This document shows, in pieces, positions 7,460 to 17,645 of a DNA stretch of 64,000 nt; position 1 is the first letter of the stretch; every line of letters starts with the position of its first letter. This DNA is from an uncultured Clostridium sp. Lineage in GTDB: Bacteria > Bacillota > Clostridia > Clostridiales > Clostridiaceae. The stretch spans positions 1-64,000 of the forward strand of contig NZ_CALEVF010000296.1 of assembly GCF_937920395.1 (NCBI RefSeq), read 5' to 3'. A program made the translations under genes and the position numbers. The notes under the pieces are model-generated. The model made no database searches. It was not told where the DNA came from and saw only the letters and a program-made list of their open reading frames with translations.

Positions 7460-7861
7460 ATGGGATACGATCAAGACAAATGGAGAAAAGAAAAGATGAG
7501 TCCAATTGAACTTCATTATTTGGGTTTGTCTGAGGTTTATTTGACAGAATATGAAGATCACATGTTGCCATACTCTAAAATTATGATTGCTAAAGGGATA
7601 ATTACCGAAATACAGAGCGATATGGTATTTTTTCTTCAGAAGAATAAACCAAGTGATAAATCTAATCAGCAACAAGAAAGGATAGCTATATTATCTGGGG
7701 TATTAAATTATTTTGAAAAAGTTTCGTCACACAACCAGCAAATGAGATGGACTATAAGATCAAATAATGTAGAAATCATGAAACTAAAAGAGCAAATCAA
7801 GTTTTTAGAAAATGATAATAAAACAATGACGGACGTAATCAAACTATCTGATGAGTCATAG
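7460..7861 (+). CDS. Hypothetical protein with C-terminal coiled coil
   Basis: 133 residues, two bases after the helicase-type gene. Residues about 100-130 look like a coiled coil (NNVEIMKLKEQIKFLENDNK). No family recognised. Replication accessory by position. Confidence 0.55.
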   Translation: MGYDQDKWRKEKMSPIELHYLGLSEVYLTEYEDHMLPYSKIMIAKGIITEIQSDMVFFLQKNKPSDKSNQQQERIAILSGVLNYFEKVSSHNQQMRWTIRSNNVEIMKLKEQIKFLENDNKTMTDVIKLSDES

Positions 7862-8225
7862 CCTGTCAAAATATGAGATAGAGATGTTTGGTAAACTTCT
7901 TACTCTGGAATACAATCATTATTATACCATTAGAAAAGACAGGCCGGATTACGATGACTTCATTGTCATGTTGAAGAAGCGAATTGATATGTATCAAGAT
8001 TTCATGTTTACTAGGGATTATTCTCAGTTTACAAGGATAATTACTGTTGAAGAAATGGAAAGAGATTTTGATGTTGAATTTGAGAATGGTATAAAAATAA
8101 AGTATCATTTCTTTCAGGGCGAAAAAAGGCAAGAAATTATGGATAAGGTGGAATACAACTTACCAGATCCACAATTTAAATCGTATAATAAAAAACAATT
8201 TGATCAAGCATTAGGAAGAAAATAA
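7851..8225 (+). CDS. Hypothetical protein
   Basis: 124 residues, 11-base overlap with the previous gene. Charged and Tyr/Phe-rich, no transmembrane segment. No family recognised. Confidence 0.55.
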   Translation: MSHSLSKYEIEMFGKLLTLEYNHYYTIRKDRPDYDDFIVMLKKRIDMYQDFMFTRDYSQFTRIITVEEMERDFDVEFENGIKIKYHFFQGEKRQEIMDKVEYNLPDPQFKSYNKKQFDQALGRK

Positions 8226-8227
8226 TT

Positions 8228-9013
8228 ATGGAATCAACACTGAAGAACACAGAAGGTAACGGACAGCGAAAACCTTATTTAAAAATAGCTGATGAATTGA
8301 TCTTAAGATCTGGTATTTACAGACACCTATGTCGTAAAATTTTTCTTATATCAATGAAGAACGGCATAAATACTCATCATAAGAACAGGTTTAAGGATAT
8401 GAATGCTGAACTTACTAAAGAGTTTAAGATTTTTGAGAAGGATGCAAATAGGATCTTAAAGTATCAAGACATTCAACTGAAGAAGAAAGATGCAGAAATA
8501 GCTAGGTTAAGAGCCTCAGTCGCTCGTCAGTTAAATACTATTAAAGATAAAAAGACTTTTAATAGAAAAATTTCTATGAAAAATCAAGTAATAACAAAAC
8601 AACTCTCTAAGGTGAAATCAGTAGAAGCATTTCTAACTAAGAAATTCAGGTGGATGAGAAGTAATTCAGATGCGGTTAGAGCAGAGATGTTGTTAAGGGC
8701 TATTATTGGGTATGAAGAGCTTGTAAGAAGTGGAAAGACAACATTTCATGAATTAGTTTATTTGTCTGTAGGATACCAATTAGATGCATTTTCTAGGGCA
8801 GAAGTGACGAAAAGATTCGGGGAAGAAATAACAAGACATTTTATTAGTCAAATCAAAATTTTAGTAGAGAAGGGATATATTCGTAGATTTGATAAAAGAT
8901 TATACTATTTCCTTACGCCAGAAGGGGAGAAGAGGTTTGAAGATCTTCTTAAAATACCTTATGGATATCAGTATGGTCTTTACTGGAATCGCATATTCAC
9001 TAACGAAGAATAA
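8228..9013 (+). CDS. Coiled-coil protein with C-terminal winged helix
   Basis: 261 residues. A long basic coiled coil spans about 55-145 (KYQDIQLKKKDAEIARLRAS). The C-terminus from about 175 reads as a MarR-like winged helix: AFSRAEVTKRFGEEITRHFI, then KILVEKGYIRRFDKRLYYFLTPEGEKRF. Likely a DNA-binding protein, either a late regulator or a DNA-organising factor ahead of the head genes. Not assigned to a named family. Confidence 0.55.
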   Translation: MESTLKNTEGNGQRKPYLKIADELILRSGIYRHLCRKIFLISMKNGINTHHKNRFKDMNAELTKEFKIFEKDANRILKYQDIQLKKKDAEIARLRASVARQLNTIKDKKTFNRKISMKNQVITKQLSKVKSVEAFLTKKFRWMRSNSDAVRAEMLLRAIIGYEELVRSGKTTFHELVYLSVGYQLDAFSRAEVTKRFGEEITRHFISQIKILVEKGYIRRFDKRLYYFLTPEGEKRFEDLLKIPYGYQYGLYWNRIFTNEE

Positions 9014-9015
9014 CT

Positions 9016-9873
9016 ATGTTTAAAACAATCACGGAGAACTACATTTTATCACCTATTTTGGATCACAAAGAAAAGATTGATTTAGGTGGTCAAGAAATTT
9101 TTATAGCTAAAGACTGGGAAAATAATCTCAGGACACGAAACTGCCAGCTAGGAATAGTTGAGTGCTTAACAACAAATAATCCTCTAAACTTATGTTTAGG
9201 GGATATTGTGTTTGTAAACCATTTTACTTTTCATGGGGATATTGGAGAGAATAGGTCATTCACATTAATTGATCACGTTAAGCATGATGGGAAATTACTA
9301 TTCAAAGTTCCTGTAAGAAATATTTACTTCAAATACAATGAAGGGCAAATAGAGCCAATCGGAGATATGGTTATTATTGAATCAATTCTAACTGATGCTA
9401 CTTCGTCAATAGGATTAGAATTGCAACAGGCGCAATATAAAGACCGTGGTAAGGTTGTTTACGCTAAAGACACATCATTAATAGGTAAAACTGTTTTAGT
9501 TGAAAAGAACGCTTTATATGGCATTGAAATTAAACAGGAGAACTTGTTTAAGGTGATGAAGGAAGAGATTGCTGGAATTATAGAGAGTTTTGAAGGAGAA
9601 GAGGAAATATTTCCAACTGCTGGAAGAGTTTTGTTAGAAGATCATGATGATGAGATAAAAAGTAGTTTTATTGATTTGTCAATGGTAAAAAGGGGCAACA
9701 CAATTAAAGCTAAAGTTATTAGGTGTGGGGAACTGGATAAAGTTCAGCGACTGGATGAATGGATAAAAGATGGGGATATGGTTCTTAGGTTTAGGAGTTA
9801 CGGAGTAAGGTTCAAAGATCAGGTAATTGTAGCTTTAGCTGATGATAATATTCATGGGGTAATAAATTCATAA
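9016..9873 (+). CDS. Triple GroES-like co-chaperonin
   Basis: 285 residues, about three times a GroES subunit (95). The third unit (about 197-284) is clearest: FPTAGRVLLEDHDDE, AKVIRCGELD, WIKDGDMVLRFRSYGVRF, DDNIHGVI correspond strand by strand to the GroES pattern P-DRV-V, G-V-AVG, VKVGD-V-F--YG, E-DILA-I. A second unit at about 113-190 (IEPIGDMVIIES, RGKVVYAKD, GKTVLVEKNALYGIEI) and a weaker first at about 5-105 (LSPILDHKE, LGIVECL, LCLGDIVFVNHF) follow the same order. A phage co-chaperonin would work with host GroEL to fold the capsid protein, as T4 gp31 does. It lies just before the head genes. Confidence 0.65.
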   Translation: MFKTITENYILSPILDHKEKIDLGGQEIFIAKDWENNLRTRNCQLGIVECLTTNNPLNLCLGDIVFVNHFTFHGDIGENRSFTLIDHVKHDGKLLFKVPVRNIYFKYNEGQIEPIGDMVIIESILTDATSSIGLELQQAQYKDRGKVVYAKDTSLIGKTVLVEKNALYGIEIKQENLFKVMKEEIAGIIESFEGEEEIFPTAGRVLLEDHDDEIKSSFIDLSMVKRGNTIKAKVIRCGELDKVQRLDEWIKDGDMVLRFRSYGVRFKDQVIVALADDNIHGVINS

Positions 9874-9877
9874 TGTC

Positions 9878-10102
9878 ATGGGAAATTTTGAAGAAACAAG
9901 GGACTATTTCATATTAAAAGCTGGTAATTTGGGGGCTTGCCAGCCTCAGATGGTAAGGATATTGACCTCTAAGAGTTTAGAAGACTTACTTAGAATCACA
10001 AAGGATAATGAAGGTTGGGTAAGATTGATTGGTTTATTTAAAGATAGGCCTATGACTGATTTTTTTACTGAAGAACAATTGAAAGACTTTAACATCATAT
10101 AA
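9878..10102 (+). CDS. Hypothetical protein
   Basis: 74 residues between the co-chaperonin and the putative small terminase; the stop overlaps the next start by one base. No family recognised. Confidence 0.5.
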   Translation: MGNFEETRDYFILKAGNLGACQPQMVRILTSKSLEDLLRITKDNEGWVRLIGLFKDRPMTDFFTEEQLKDFNII

Positions 10103-10551
10103 TGCAAATTGATTCTACGATAAGATCAGGTAACAAGGTTACTGATGATTACATTATACAGTTGGAAGAGGAGGTTAAATCTTTCAACGCTCAAAATTCA
10201 AAGCAACTCATTAGGTCAATAGATTTAATGGCCAGTAAAATATCTAAAGATTTAGATCTTTTGTCGAGGGAACAAACTCATGATGATGGTACTGAAGTTG
10301 AACTGTCAGGTAAGTTTGTGGATACATTCTTGAAAATGGTTAAAGATGCACCGAAGATCAAAGAATTCAGTGATTTGGTAAATTCTATGTATGAAGGTAA
10401 GCCAAATGATATTGTTGAACCAGAACCTGAGATTGTTGCTGTAGTTGAAGGTAAAGAAATACCTCTTGCCAAGCCGGTTATAAAAGTAGGGCAAAATTCT
10501 TTTGAGACGGTGATGAAAAAAGTAAAAGAAGGAGTTTTAAATGGCAGTTAA
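10102..10551 (+). CDS. Candidate small terminase subunit
   Basis: 149 residues ending 11 bases inside the large terminase gene. Helical N-terminus (DDYIIQLEEEVKSFNAQNSKQLIRSIDLMA) and Pro/Glu/Val-rich C-terminus (EPEPEIVAVVEGK). No helix-turn-helix is obvious. The call is by position and size; it could be another head-assembly protein. Confidence 0.35.
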   Translation: MQIDSTIRSGNKVTDDYIIQLEEEVKSFNAQNSKQLIRSIDLMASKISKDLDLLSREQTHDDGTEVELSGKFVDTFLKMVKDAPKIKEFSDLVNSMYEGKPNDIVEPEPEIVAVVEGKEIPLAKPVIKVGQNSFETVMKKVKEGVLNGS

Positions 10552-12637
10552 ACCCGGAGAATCTATAATTATTCCTTTGTATGAAGGATTGGTTTATAAA
10601 ACACCACCAGTACCTGAATTAAATACAATCAAAGGTCATGATAGACCTAAGAAGCAACAGGTATGGTATCGAAACGAAGAGTATGAGAATTGGAGCTGGA
10701 ATGAGAATCCAAAAGAGGGGAGTGTATGGTTCATAGATCCAGCAGAGGGGCAGATGGAATGGTATCATGCCGAAATAAAAAGGATCATAGAGGGGGAATG
10801 GATAATGATCAATGGGAAACCTGTGTTCTTCAATTCATTCTGTTATTTCTTTCATCAATGGTTTTGGGTTAAAGAAGGGGCGTATCCATATTACAAGGAT
10901 ACGTCTCTTTTGTTTTTCATGTTTTTTGAAATATGCGCTACTGACCCAAAGTGTAGAGGCATGAATATGATGAAGGGTAGACGTATTGGTGTTTCTACCA
11001 TGAGTATGTCTATTATGCTTCAGTATTGCCTAATCAAGCAAAATACAGAGCAGGGTATTGTATCCAAGACTGGTATTGATGCTGAGAAGATTTTCAAGTT
11101 GATGCTCGTTAATGCTTTTGATAGCTTACCACCATTTTTAAAACCTCGTATCAGCGGTAATGCGACTCCGGTTAAAGTTCTCCACGTTACCAAACCAACA
11201 GAGAAAGGGAATAAAGCTTCCCAAGGAACCGCAGCAGAGAAAGGACTTAACAATAAGGTTGAATGGCGTGCTACAAGCGCAAACGTATTTGATGGGGATG
11301 GTTTGTGGATGCTTCTTATTGATGAGGCTGGTAAATGGGAGGAAACTGATATTTCAGAATATCTTCAGGTAGCATTAAAAATTATACGTGCTGGTAAGCA
11401 GACCGGTAGAATCATCATGATTACTACTGTCAATAAAGGAGATAAGGGAGGGGACAACTATAAAATTGTATGGGATCAGTCTGATCAGACAAAGTTAGAT
11501 GTCTTAGGCCAGACAAAATCCAAACTATACCGCTTATTCATCGAAGGATACCGGGGAATGGATGGTTGGATTGATAGGTATGGAAATTCTGTAATCAATA
11601 CTCCAACTAAAGAACAAACAGAATGGCTGAAGGAAGATCCTAATTGTTTAAACCCATACATAGGATCCAAAGAGTTCTGTGATATCCAAAGAGCCAATTT
11701 AGAGGATGATCCTGAGGCTTATATGGAAGAAGTACGTATGGTTCCGTATAATCCTAAAGAAGTATTTGAATCGGCTAATAACCAGTGTCACTTTAATCTA
11801 AAAGATCTAAATAGTCAGATACAGTTTGTTAAAGACCTTATTTCAGAACAGGGTAGAAATCCAGAGAAAGATGATAATGGGCGTAAAGGGGCATGGAGAA
11901 AATTGCCAAATAACTCGATTACTTGGGAAGATGATAAAAAAGATGGAATGTGGTATATACTGGAATTTTTAGATGAAAAAGATTCATGTAGAAAAGGCTG
12001 TAAGGATGGTATTAATTTCCCTGACAACACTTCGTATGGTGTAGCAGGACTAGATACTTATTCCCATAGTAAGAATACAGTTGAAAAAGGATCTGATTCA
12101 TGTTTAATTGTTTTCAAGAGGTACAACCCTCTAAATCCTGACAATTCAGGAATGCCAGTCGCAATGTTTATTGGTAGACCTAAGACTAAGGATGATTTTC
12201 ATAAGCAAGTATATATGGGACTTGAATATTATGGAATTCGAATGTTAGCTGAAAGATCCCCTACAGATTGGGAAGATTGGGCTATCAGAGAGCATTTAGC
12301 CTCTGAGAATGATGCAAAGAAAAAGGTTGGATATTTGGTTACTACAGTAAGATCAATGAATAATACTGAGGTATACGGGATGAATCCTCAAGATGCTCAG
12401 GGAAGGGAGACTCACTTAACTAAAATGGTTGAATATGCATTGAATAATATGCATAAGATATTATTTTTGAGACTACTAAAGGACATGCTTAAATTCAACG
12501 TGAAAGAACGAACTGTATTTGATGCGTGTATGGCATTTGGATACGCTCTGATCGCATTAGATGATTCATACAAGCAAATTGTACCCAAAGAAAGAAGTAC
12601 ACCTCTAATACGCACATTTAAGCTTAAAACAGCTTAA
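10541..12637 (+). CDS. terL: Terminase large subunit
   Basis: 698 residues. ATPase domain: adenine-side aromatic region, Walker A-like MKGRRIGVST at about 145-154, Walker B MLLIDEAG at about 257-264. Nuclease domain: VAGLDTYSH (catalytic Asp near 504), AERSP around 575 and VFDACMAFGYALIAL near 658. The length agrees with large terminases of Bacteroidota podoviruses. A GAAGGAG site precedes the start inside the upstream gene. It cuts concatemers and drives DNA into the prohead. Confidence 0.9.
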   Translation: MAVKPGESIIIPLYEGLVYKTPPVPELNTIKGHDRPKKQQVWYRNEEYENWSWNENPKEGSVWFIDPAEGQMEWYHAEIKRIIEGEWIMINGKPVFFNSFCYFFHQWFWVKEGAYPYYKDTSLLFFMFFEICATDPKCRGMNMMKGRRIGVSTMSMSIMLQYCLIKQNTEQGIVSKTGIDAEKIFKLMLVNAFDSLPPFLKPRISGNATPVKVLHVTKPTEKGNKASQGTAAEKGLNNKVEWRATSANVFDGDGLWMLLIDEAGKWEETDISEYLQVALKIIRAGKQTGRIIMITTVNKGDKGGDNYKIVWDQSDQTKLDVLGQTKSKLYRLFIEGYRGMDGWIDRYGNSVINTPTKEQTEWLKEDPNCLNPYIGSKEFCDIQRANLEDDPEAYMEEVRMVPYNPKEVFESANNQCHFNLKDLNSQIQFVKDLISEQGRNPEKDDNGRKGAWRKLPNNSITWEDDKKDGMWYILEFLDEKDSCRKGCKDGINFPDNTSYGVAGLDTYSHSKNTVEKGSDSCLIVFKRYNPLNPDNSGMPVAMFIGRPKTKDDFHKQVYMGLEYYGIRMLAERSPTDWEDWAIREHLASENDAKKKVGYLVTTVRSMNNTEVYGMNPQDAQGRETHLTKMVEYALNNMHKILFLRLLKDMLKFNVKERTVFDACMAFGYALIALDDSYKQIVPKERSTPLIRTFKLKTA

Positions 12638-12661
12638 AATGAAATAAACAAATATTTAATA

Positions 12662-12669
12662 TAAATTTG
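12662..12669 (+). promoter_or_regulatory. -7-only promoter candidate before portal
   Basis: TAAATTTG fits TAnnTTTG and lies 18 bases before the portal ATG in a 50-base AT-rich gap. No -33 TTG and no terminator here, so weaker than the others. Confidence 0.3.
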
Positions 12670-12687
12670 TAATGAAATTTTACTAGT

Positions 12688-15105
12688 ATGTCAGAGAAAA
12701 CGACTTTATATCCTAAGAATGTATTCCCTTCTCCAATACTTCCTGATGAGGAAAAGAAAACGCCGGGATATGGTTTGGCAGTGGGAACCGCCATTTATAG
12801 CACAGCAGTATTAGGGGGTAATAGTTATTATTCATCTAGGAACATCAAATTTCAAGAAAGCAGGATTTTCGCTAATGGGAAACAACCGTTTCAGGTTTAT
12901 TTGGATTTAATGCAAATAGACGGTAAAAATAGCTTTACCAATTTAGATTATCACCCAAGAGCAATCGCGCCAAAATTCAGAGACATTCTTGTAAATTCTA
13001 TCATGGAGAAAGTTGAACGCGTAGAATGTGTTGGACTTTCTTTAGAAATGAAGAAGAGAAAGAATGATAAAAAAGATGATGCAGCTTTTAGAATGAAAGA
13101 AGGTGAATTCATTAAGGGGGCACAACAAGAGGCCGGAATGGAGTTTGAAGATCCTAATTCATTCACACCTGATTCTGAAGATGAATTGAATATTTGGGCT
13201 GAATTGAATGATAAGGAGCGCGAAGAACTTCTGATGGAAGAAGGTATTCAGTTTGTCCTTTACAACAATGATTGGGAAAGTATTAAAAAAGACATTGCTG
13301 GTGATTTAGTAGATACTGCAATGGCATGGACTCAGAATTACTTTGATGGATGCAATAGGATCAGGATAAGAAGGGTTAAGCCAGAGTTTATGATCTACCC
13401 TAATACAAATACTCTAAACTTCAAGGGAGTCCCTTATATGGGACATATGGAGCGAATGAGTATTACTGATGTTAGGGCTATGTGGCCTAAAATACCAGAA
13501 GCCACTTTATATGACTTAGCCAAAAATAGTATAGGCTTATACGGTAATCCAAATGATTTAGTTCAATATAATACAGAATATTCAAATAACTACAATAGGC
13601 CATATGATGGTTTTATCATTGATGTTTTGTTTTTTGAATATAAAGTCACAAAATATATCAATGTACTTACGACAAAAGACCGTAATGGGAATAAAGTAGT
13701 AGAATACGTAAAAGGTACTTATGTGCCAACAGCGGAAGATAAAAAAGTAACCAAGAAACCATTAGTCACAATTTATCAGGGAGCCTATTTAATTGGTAGT
13801 GATTGCATCCCAATGTGGGAAGAACAGCCTAACCTACTTCGTAACAACGAAGATGCTGAAGATCTTAAATTCAGTTACTCTGGTTATATGCTGAACAATG
13901 ACGGAACAATGTTTCCGAAATCGCCAATAGATGCTATGAAGTCATCTATTATTCAAATGGATTTGGCTATTCTGAAAATACAACAGCATTTAGCTTCTGC
14001 TGCTCCTGATGGTTCTCGTATTGATATAGATAGTGCTCTTGAATTGGATCTTGGGAAAGGAATAGGCACTGTAAGTGCTCTTAAGCTAAGAGAGATTAGA
14101 CTTCAGACTGGTGATGAGTACTGGTCAAGTAAGTCTATGTCTGGGGAAGCTGGTAGACCGGCTATCGAACAGGCAATACACAATATGGGTGATAAAATTA
14201 GTCAATTCATTAATGTATATAATTTTGAGTTGGGATGTATTAGGGATTATATCGGAGTTAACGAGGTTAGGGATGGTAGTGGTGTGAACCCAAGGATAGG
14301 ATTACAGGTTATGAATAATCAAATGCAGTCTTCTAATACAGCAACAGGTCACATATACGGAGGTGTAGTTAGTATTATGACAGATACGTCGAAAGGAGTT
14401 GCAATAAGACTATGGGATACACTTAAACAATCTGATGTCAATTCAATGTACATTAAGTTGCTTGGGCAAAAAAATTCAGATTTCATCAAAAGGAGAAAGG
14501 ACATTACTTCCAGTAATTACGACACTATGATCACCATAGACATGTCTCAAGATGAAAAGTTATTCTTAGAAACTCAGATTAATACAGCACTACAAGCTGG
14601 AACAATTGAATTAGAAGATGCTATTTACGTTCGTAAAGTGCCTAATTTAGATTTGGCTATTAGATATTTAGCTTTTGTTAAGAAGAAAAGAGCCAAAGAA
14701 CAACAGCAACAACAAATTGAGATTCAAAATAATGCTCAACAAAATCAAGCTCAAATTGTACAACAACAAGCTAAAGAAAAAGCAGACATACAAGCTTCAT
14801 TAGATCAACTTGAAATTCAAAAGACTACAGTTAAAGGCCAAATTGAGCATGATTTAATGATGCAAAAACTAATTAACGATTCTCTTTTGAAGTCTATGGA
14901 TATTGAAGTAAAACAAATTCCAGATTACGTTCAAGCATTAATAGACCAACAGGTAAAGGCTGAGACGGAGAAAGAACAACAGGCTGAACAAGAACAGGCC
15001 ATGCAAGAACAGCAGATGTTAGAACAACAACAGATGGAAGGTGGACAACCTCAAGATCAGATGCAACAGGAAGGGATGTCAGAACAGAATATGCAACCAC
15101 AATAA
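12688..15105 (+). CDS. Portal protein
   Basis: 805 residues, following the large terminase. Portal-like features: an N-terminal wing region with DYHPRAIAPKFRDILVNSIMEK, a long stem-crown region with INVYNFELGCIRDYIGVNEVRDG and SSNTATGHIYGGV, and an extended Gln-rich helical C-terminus from about residue 670 (repeated QQQ, EQQ). Size and Gln-rich tail match portals of large podoviruses of Bacteroidota. It forms the dodecameric DNA gate. Assignment rests on order, size and general resemblance. Confidence 0.75.
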   Translation: MSEKTTLYPKNVFPSPILPDEEKKTPGYGLAVGTAIYSTAVLGGNSYYSSRNIKFQESRIFANGKQPFQVYLDLMQIDGKNSFTNLDYHPRAIAPKFRDILVNSIMEKVERVECVGLSLEMKKRKNDKKDDAAFRMKEGEFIKGAQQEAGMEFEDPNSFTPDSEDELNIWAELNDKEREELLMEEGIQFVLYNNDWESIKKDIAGDLVDTAMAWTQNYFDGCNRIRIRRVKPEFMIYPNTNTLNFKGVPYMGHMERMSITDVRAMWPKIPEATLYDLAKNSIGLYGNPNDLVQYNTEYSNNYNRPYDGFIIDVLFFEYKVTKYINVLTTKDRNGNKVVEYVKGTYVPTAEDKKVTKKPLVTIYQGAYLIGSDCIPMWEEQPNLLRNNEDAEDLKFSYSGYMLNNDGTMFPKSPIDAMKSSIIQMDLAILKIQQHLASAAPDGSRIDIDSALELDLGKGIGTVSALKLREIRLQTGDEYWSSKSMSGEAGRPAIEQAIHNMGDKISQFINVYNFELGCIRDYIGVNEVRDGSGVNPRIGLQVMNNQMQSSNTATGHIYGGVVSIMTDTSKGVAIRLWDTLKQSDVNSMYIKLLGQKNSDFIKRRKDITSSNYDTMITIDMSQDEKLFLETQINTALQAGTIELEDAIYVRKVPNLDLAIRYLAFVKKKRAKEQQQQQIEIQNNAQQNQAQIVQQQAKEKADIQASLDQLEIQKTTVKGQIEHDLMMQKLINDSLLKSMDIEVKQIPDYVQALIDQQVKAETEKEQQAEQEQAMQEQQMLEQQQMEGGQPQDQMQQEGMSEQNMQPQ

Positions 15106-15125
15106 CATATATTAAAAATAAGATT

Positions 15126-16217
15126 ATGAATACTGAAAACAACGAGAACACACAAAATGATGAAATGATAGAAGCTTACTTCAATGAGCCGGTAGGTGAA
15201 GGTGTAGCAGTAACTATTGACGAGACTCCTAAAGGCGAAGTTGTAGAGGAATTAAAGTCACCAGTTGATGTTGTCATTACTGAAGAGGTTAAGCCTACAG
15301 TAGTTATTCCAGAAACGGTAGTTATAACTGAAGAAGTTAAACCTGAATTTACATTAGATGATAAAGGAAGGTGGGTACTTGATAAACTTTCAAAAGGAGA
15401 AGATAAAGACATTTATGATCTTCTGAAAGATAAGTTCGCTTATGAAGGCCTTAGCGAAGAAGATAAAATTTTCACATATTTAGCAGAAAAGCATCCTCAT
15501 TTAACACATGAGGATTTGGTGTTTAAGGCCGGTCAGGAATTCGGCATAGGTGTTACTCATATTGACGAGGATGATATGACACCGGAGATAAGAACGTTCC
15601 TTAGAAAGCAGGAAATTGACCGTAAAGGGCTAATTAGTGAAGCGACTAACTTCTTTAAAGAAAAATCTGCCGGAGTAGAGATCCCTAGTCTACCAAACGT
15701 ATTAGATTTGGATGCTGGTTATAAGGAATATATGTCCTTTAGAGCTAATCAAGAGCAAATTAAAGCTGACCAATTAGTAGAACAAGAAAAAAACACTAGA
15801 TTTGAAGAAGAAACAACATTACAAATAAATAATACAGCCAAAGAAATTGAGACATTATCATTTGATTTGAAGATTGATTTAGACCAAGGCGAGTTTGACT
15901 TGAAATCAGAATTTAAATTAGATGAAGCAAAAAGAAAAGAGTTAGCTGATTATGCTATTGAGCACGTTCCAACACAGAGTGAGCTTAAAGCATTCCAAAA
16001 CCAAAATGGCGAGTTAGACATGAAGGGTTACATGACATCATTAGCGACAAAACTATTTTCTAATCAAATTCAGAAGGCTATGATTAAACAGGCCATTGCT
16101 AAAGACAGAGAAGAATTCAATGAACGCGAACTGAAGAATTCTACTTTGAGAAATTCAACTACAATGATTCAATCAGATGTAGCCTTTGATTTCCACAGTG
16201 CAGCAATGGGAGATTAA
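15126..16217 (+). CDS. Probable scaffold protein
   Basis: 363 residues, acidic, directly before the capsid gene. The N-terminal 75 residues are Val/Glu/Thr-rich repeats (VVITEEVKPTVVIPETVVIT), the rest is largely helical with coiled-coil potential (EEETTLQINNTAKEIETL). Composition and position are those of scaffolding proteins that are expelled during head maturation. No protease motif seen. Confidence 0.55.
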   Translation: MNTENNENTQNDEMIEAYFNEPVGEGVAVTIDETPKGEVVEELKSPVDVVITEEVKPTVVIPETVVITEEVKPEFTLDDKGRWVLDKLSKGEDKDIYDLLKDKFAYEGLSEEDKIFTYLAEKHPHLTHEDLVFKAGQEFGIGVTHIDEDDMTPEIRTFLRKQEIDRKGLISEATNFFKEKSAGVEIPSLPNVLDLDAGYKEYMSFRANQEQIKADQLVEQEKNTRFEEETTLQINNTAKEIETLSFDLKIDLDQGEFDLKSEFKLDEAKRKELADYAIEHVPTQSELKAFQNQNGELDMKGYMTSLATKLFSNQIQKAMIKQAIAKDREEFNERELKNSTLRNSTTMIQSDVAFDFHSAAMGD

Positions 16218-16247
16218 AAAGATTAACCCACTTTAAAACACACAAAA

Positions 16248-17636
16248 ATGGCAGGTACACCGTCGCATGTAAGGATAAGTCCTTTTGCAAATCGTCAAAT
16301 TCTAACTGATTTAGGCCTATTGGTTCCTAGATCATTCCCGAAGTTTATTAAAAAATATCCTTCTCTAGCTTCAAAAAACTATATTGTTTTACGTGAAGCT
16401 CAAAATAGCGCAAGTAAAGGTGCTGCTGGTATGTATACCAAAAATAAGGAGTTCTATCAATGGCAACAAAAAGGTAAAAATGCTCCGTCTTGGAAAGTAG
16501 CTACAACAGTTACCGGTTCAGGTGCAGGAGCTAATATTACTGTAACTGTTGGTACTGGATACTACCAAACTTCAGGTGGTGTCGCAGGAGTTTTATCTCC
16601 ACCAGCACCGGGGCATTACTATTTCAATGATACTACTGGTCAATTGTATCAGGTAGTTTCGGTGAATACGACTACTCCTTCAGCACACACAGTTGTTTTA
16701 AGACCAACTAAAGCAGCGGTAACGGCATCAGTAGCAACAACAGACTTGTTGGTATTTAGACCTACAATCGTTGGTGAAGGGTCGGGATCACAAGAAACAA
16801 TTGTACAGTTAGATGAACGCGTAGCTAATTTTTGTGCTACTATTAAATCTACCAAATCATTTTCTGATTGGAATTTATTTGAGACAATTGACATCCCTAA
16901 TGATCCGTCTGGATTTGATCATTACAAACCACGCCAAATGTGGAATGAATATGATTTATTCCTAGCTCAACAAGAATATCTATTGATGTTTGGAGAGCCA
17001 TTTGATAACATTGCTGGTATCCAAAATCAGCATACTGGATTAATTCCTAATGTTATTGCAAATGGACAAACAGATACGACTTCTACAGTTGTAAATGCAG
17101 CTTTCATTCAGAACATCCGTAGATTAGTAGATGCCGAAGGATATTCAATGAATTTTGACTATCTATTGAACCTTGAGCTTCGTATGAAGATAGAAGATTT
17201 CATTGCATCTACTTACAATGCAGGTGCTATTGTTTATGCTAACAAAGATGCATTTGAGGGTGAAGGAGCTGAGATTAACAGGAACTTTAAAGCATATGAT
17301 GTTCATGGTATCCAGTTAAATTTCAAAACATACGATTACTTCAGTTCAGCGAATATCAATGGTGCCCCTATTAATACCGGGTTCTATAACAACGCAGGGT
17401 TATTAATACCTCGTGGAGATGGAGTTAATCCAGAAGATGGTACAAACGTTCCTCGTTTCAATATCAGATGGCAAGGACAAAGCGAGCAAGATACTCCTAT
17501 TCGTGTAAGAGCGACAGGTGGTTTGGCTCCTACTCCTACTGATGATACTGAGAAATTAGTTATTTCACATGTAACAACAAAAGGGTTACAAGCCTTTGGA
17601 CTAAATGGTTACATTTGGACTAAACTAGGTTCTTAA
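16248..17636 (+). CDS. Major capsid protein
   Basis: 462 residues. HK97-like layout by context: N-terminal arm (PFANRQILTDLGLLVPRSFPKF), an inserted Gly/Thr/Val-rich beta segment at about 85-165 (VTGSGAGANITVTVGTGYY), then P- and A-domain-like stretches (ERVANFCATIKSTKSFSDWNLFETIDI, and TGLIPNVIANG). Followed by its own terminator-like hairpin, fitting high expression. The inserted beta segment could form surface decoration. Confidence comes mainly from position and size. Confidence 0.75.
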   Translation: MAGTPSHVRISPFANRQILTDLGLLVPRSFPKFIKKYPSLASKNYIVLREAQNSASKGAAGMYTKNKEFYQWQQKGKNAPSWKVATTVTGSGAGANITVTVGTGYYQTSGGVAGVLSPPAPGHYYFNDTTGQLYQVVSVNTTTPSAHTVVLRPTKAAVTASVATTDLLVFRPTIVGEGSGSQETIVQLDERVANFCATIKSTKSFSDWNLFETIDIPNDPSGFDHYKPRQMWNEYDLFLAQQEYLLMFGEPFDNIAGIQNQHTGLIPNVIANGQTDTTSTVVNAAFIQNIRRLVDAEGYSMNFDYLLNLELRMKIEDFIASTYNAGAIVYANKDAFEGEGAEINRNFKAYDVHGIQLNFKTYDYFSSANINGAPINTGFYNNAGLLIPRGDGVNPEDGTNVPRFNIRWQGQSEQDTPIRVRATGGLAPTPTDDTEKLVISHVTTKGLQAFGLNGYIWTKLGS

Positions 17637-17645
17637 TCAATAAAT

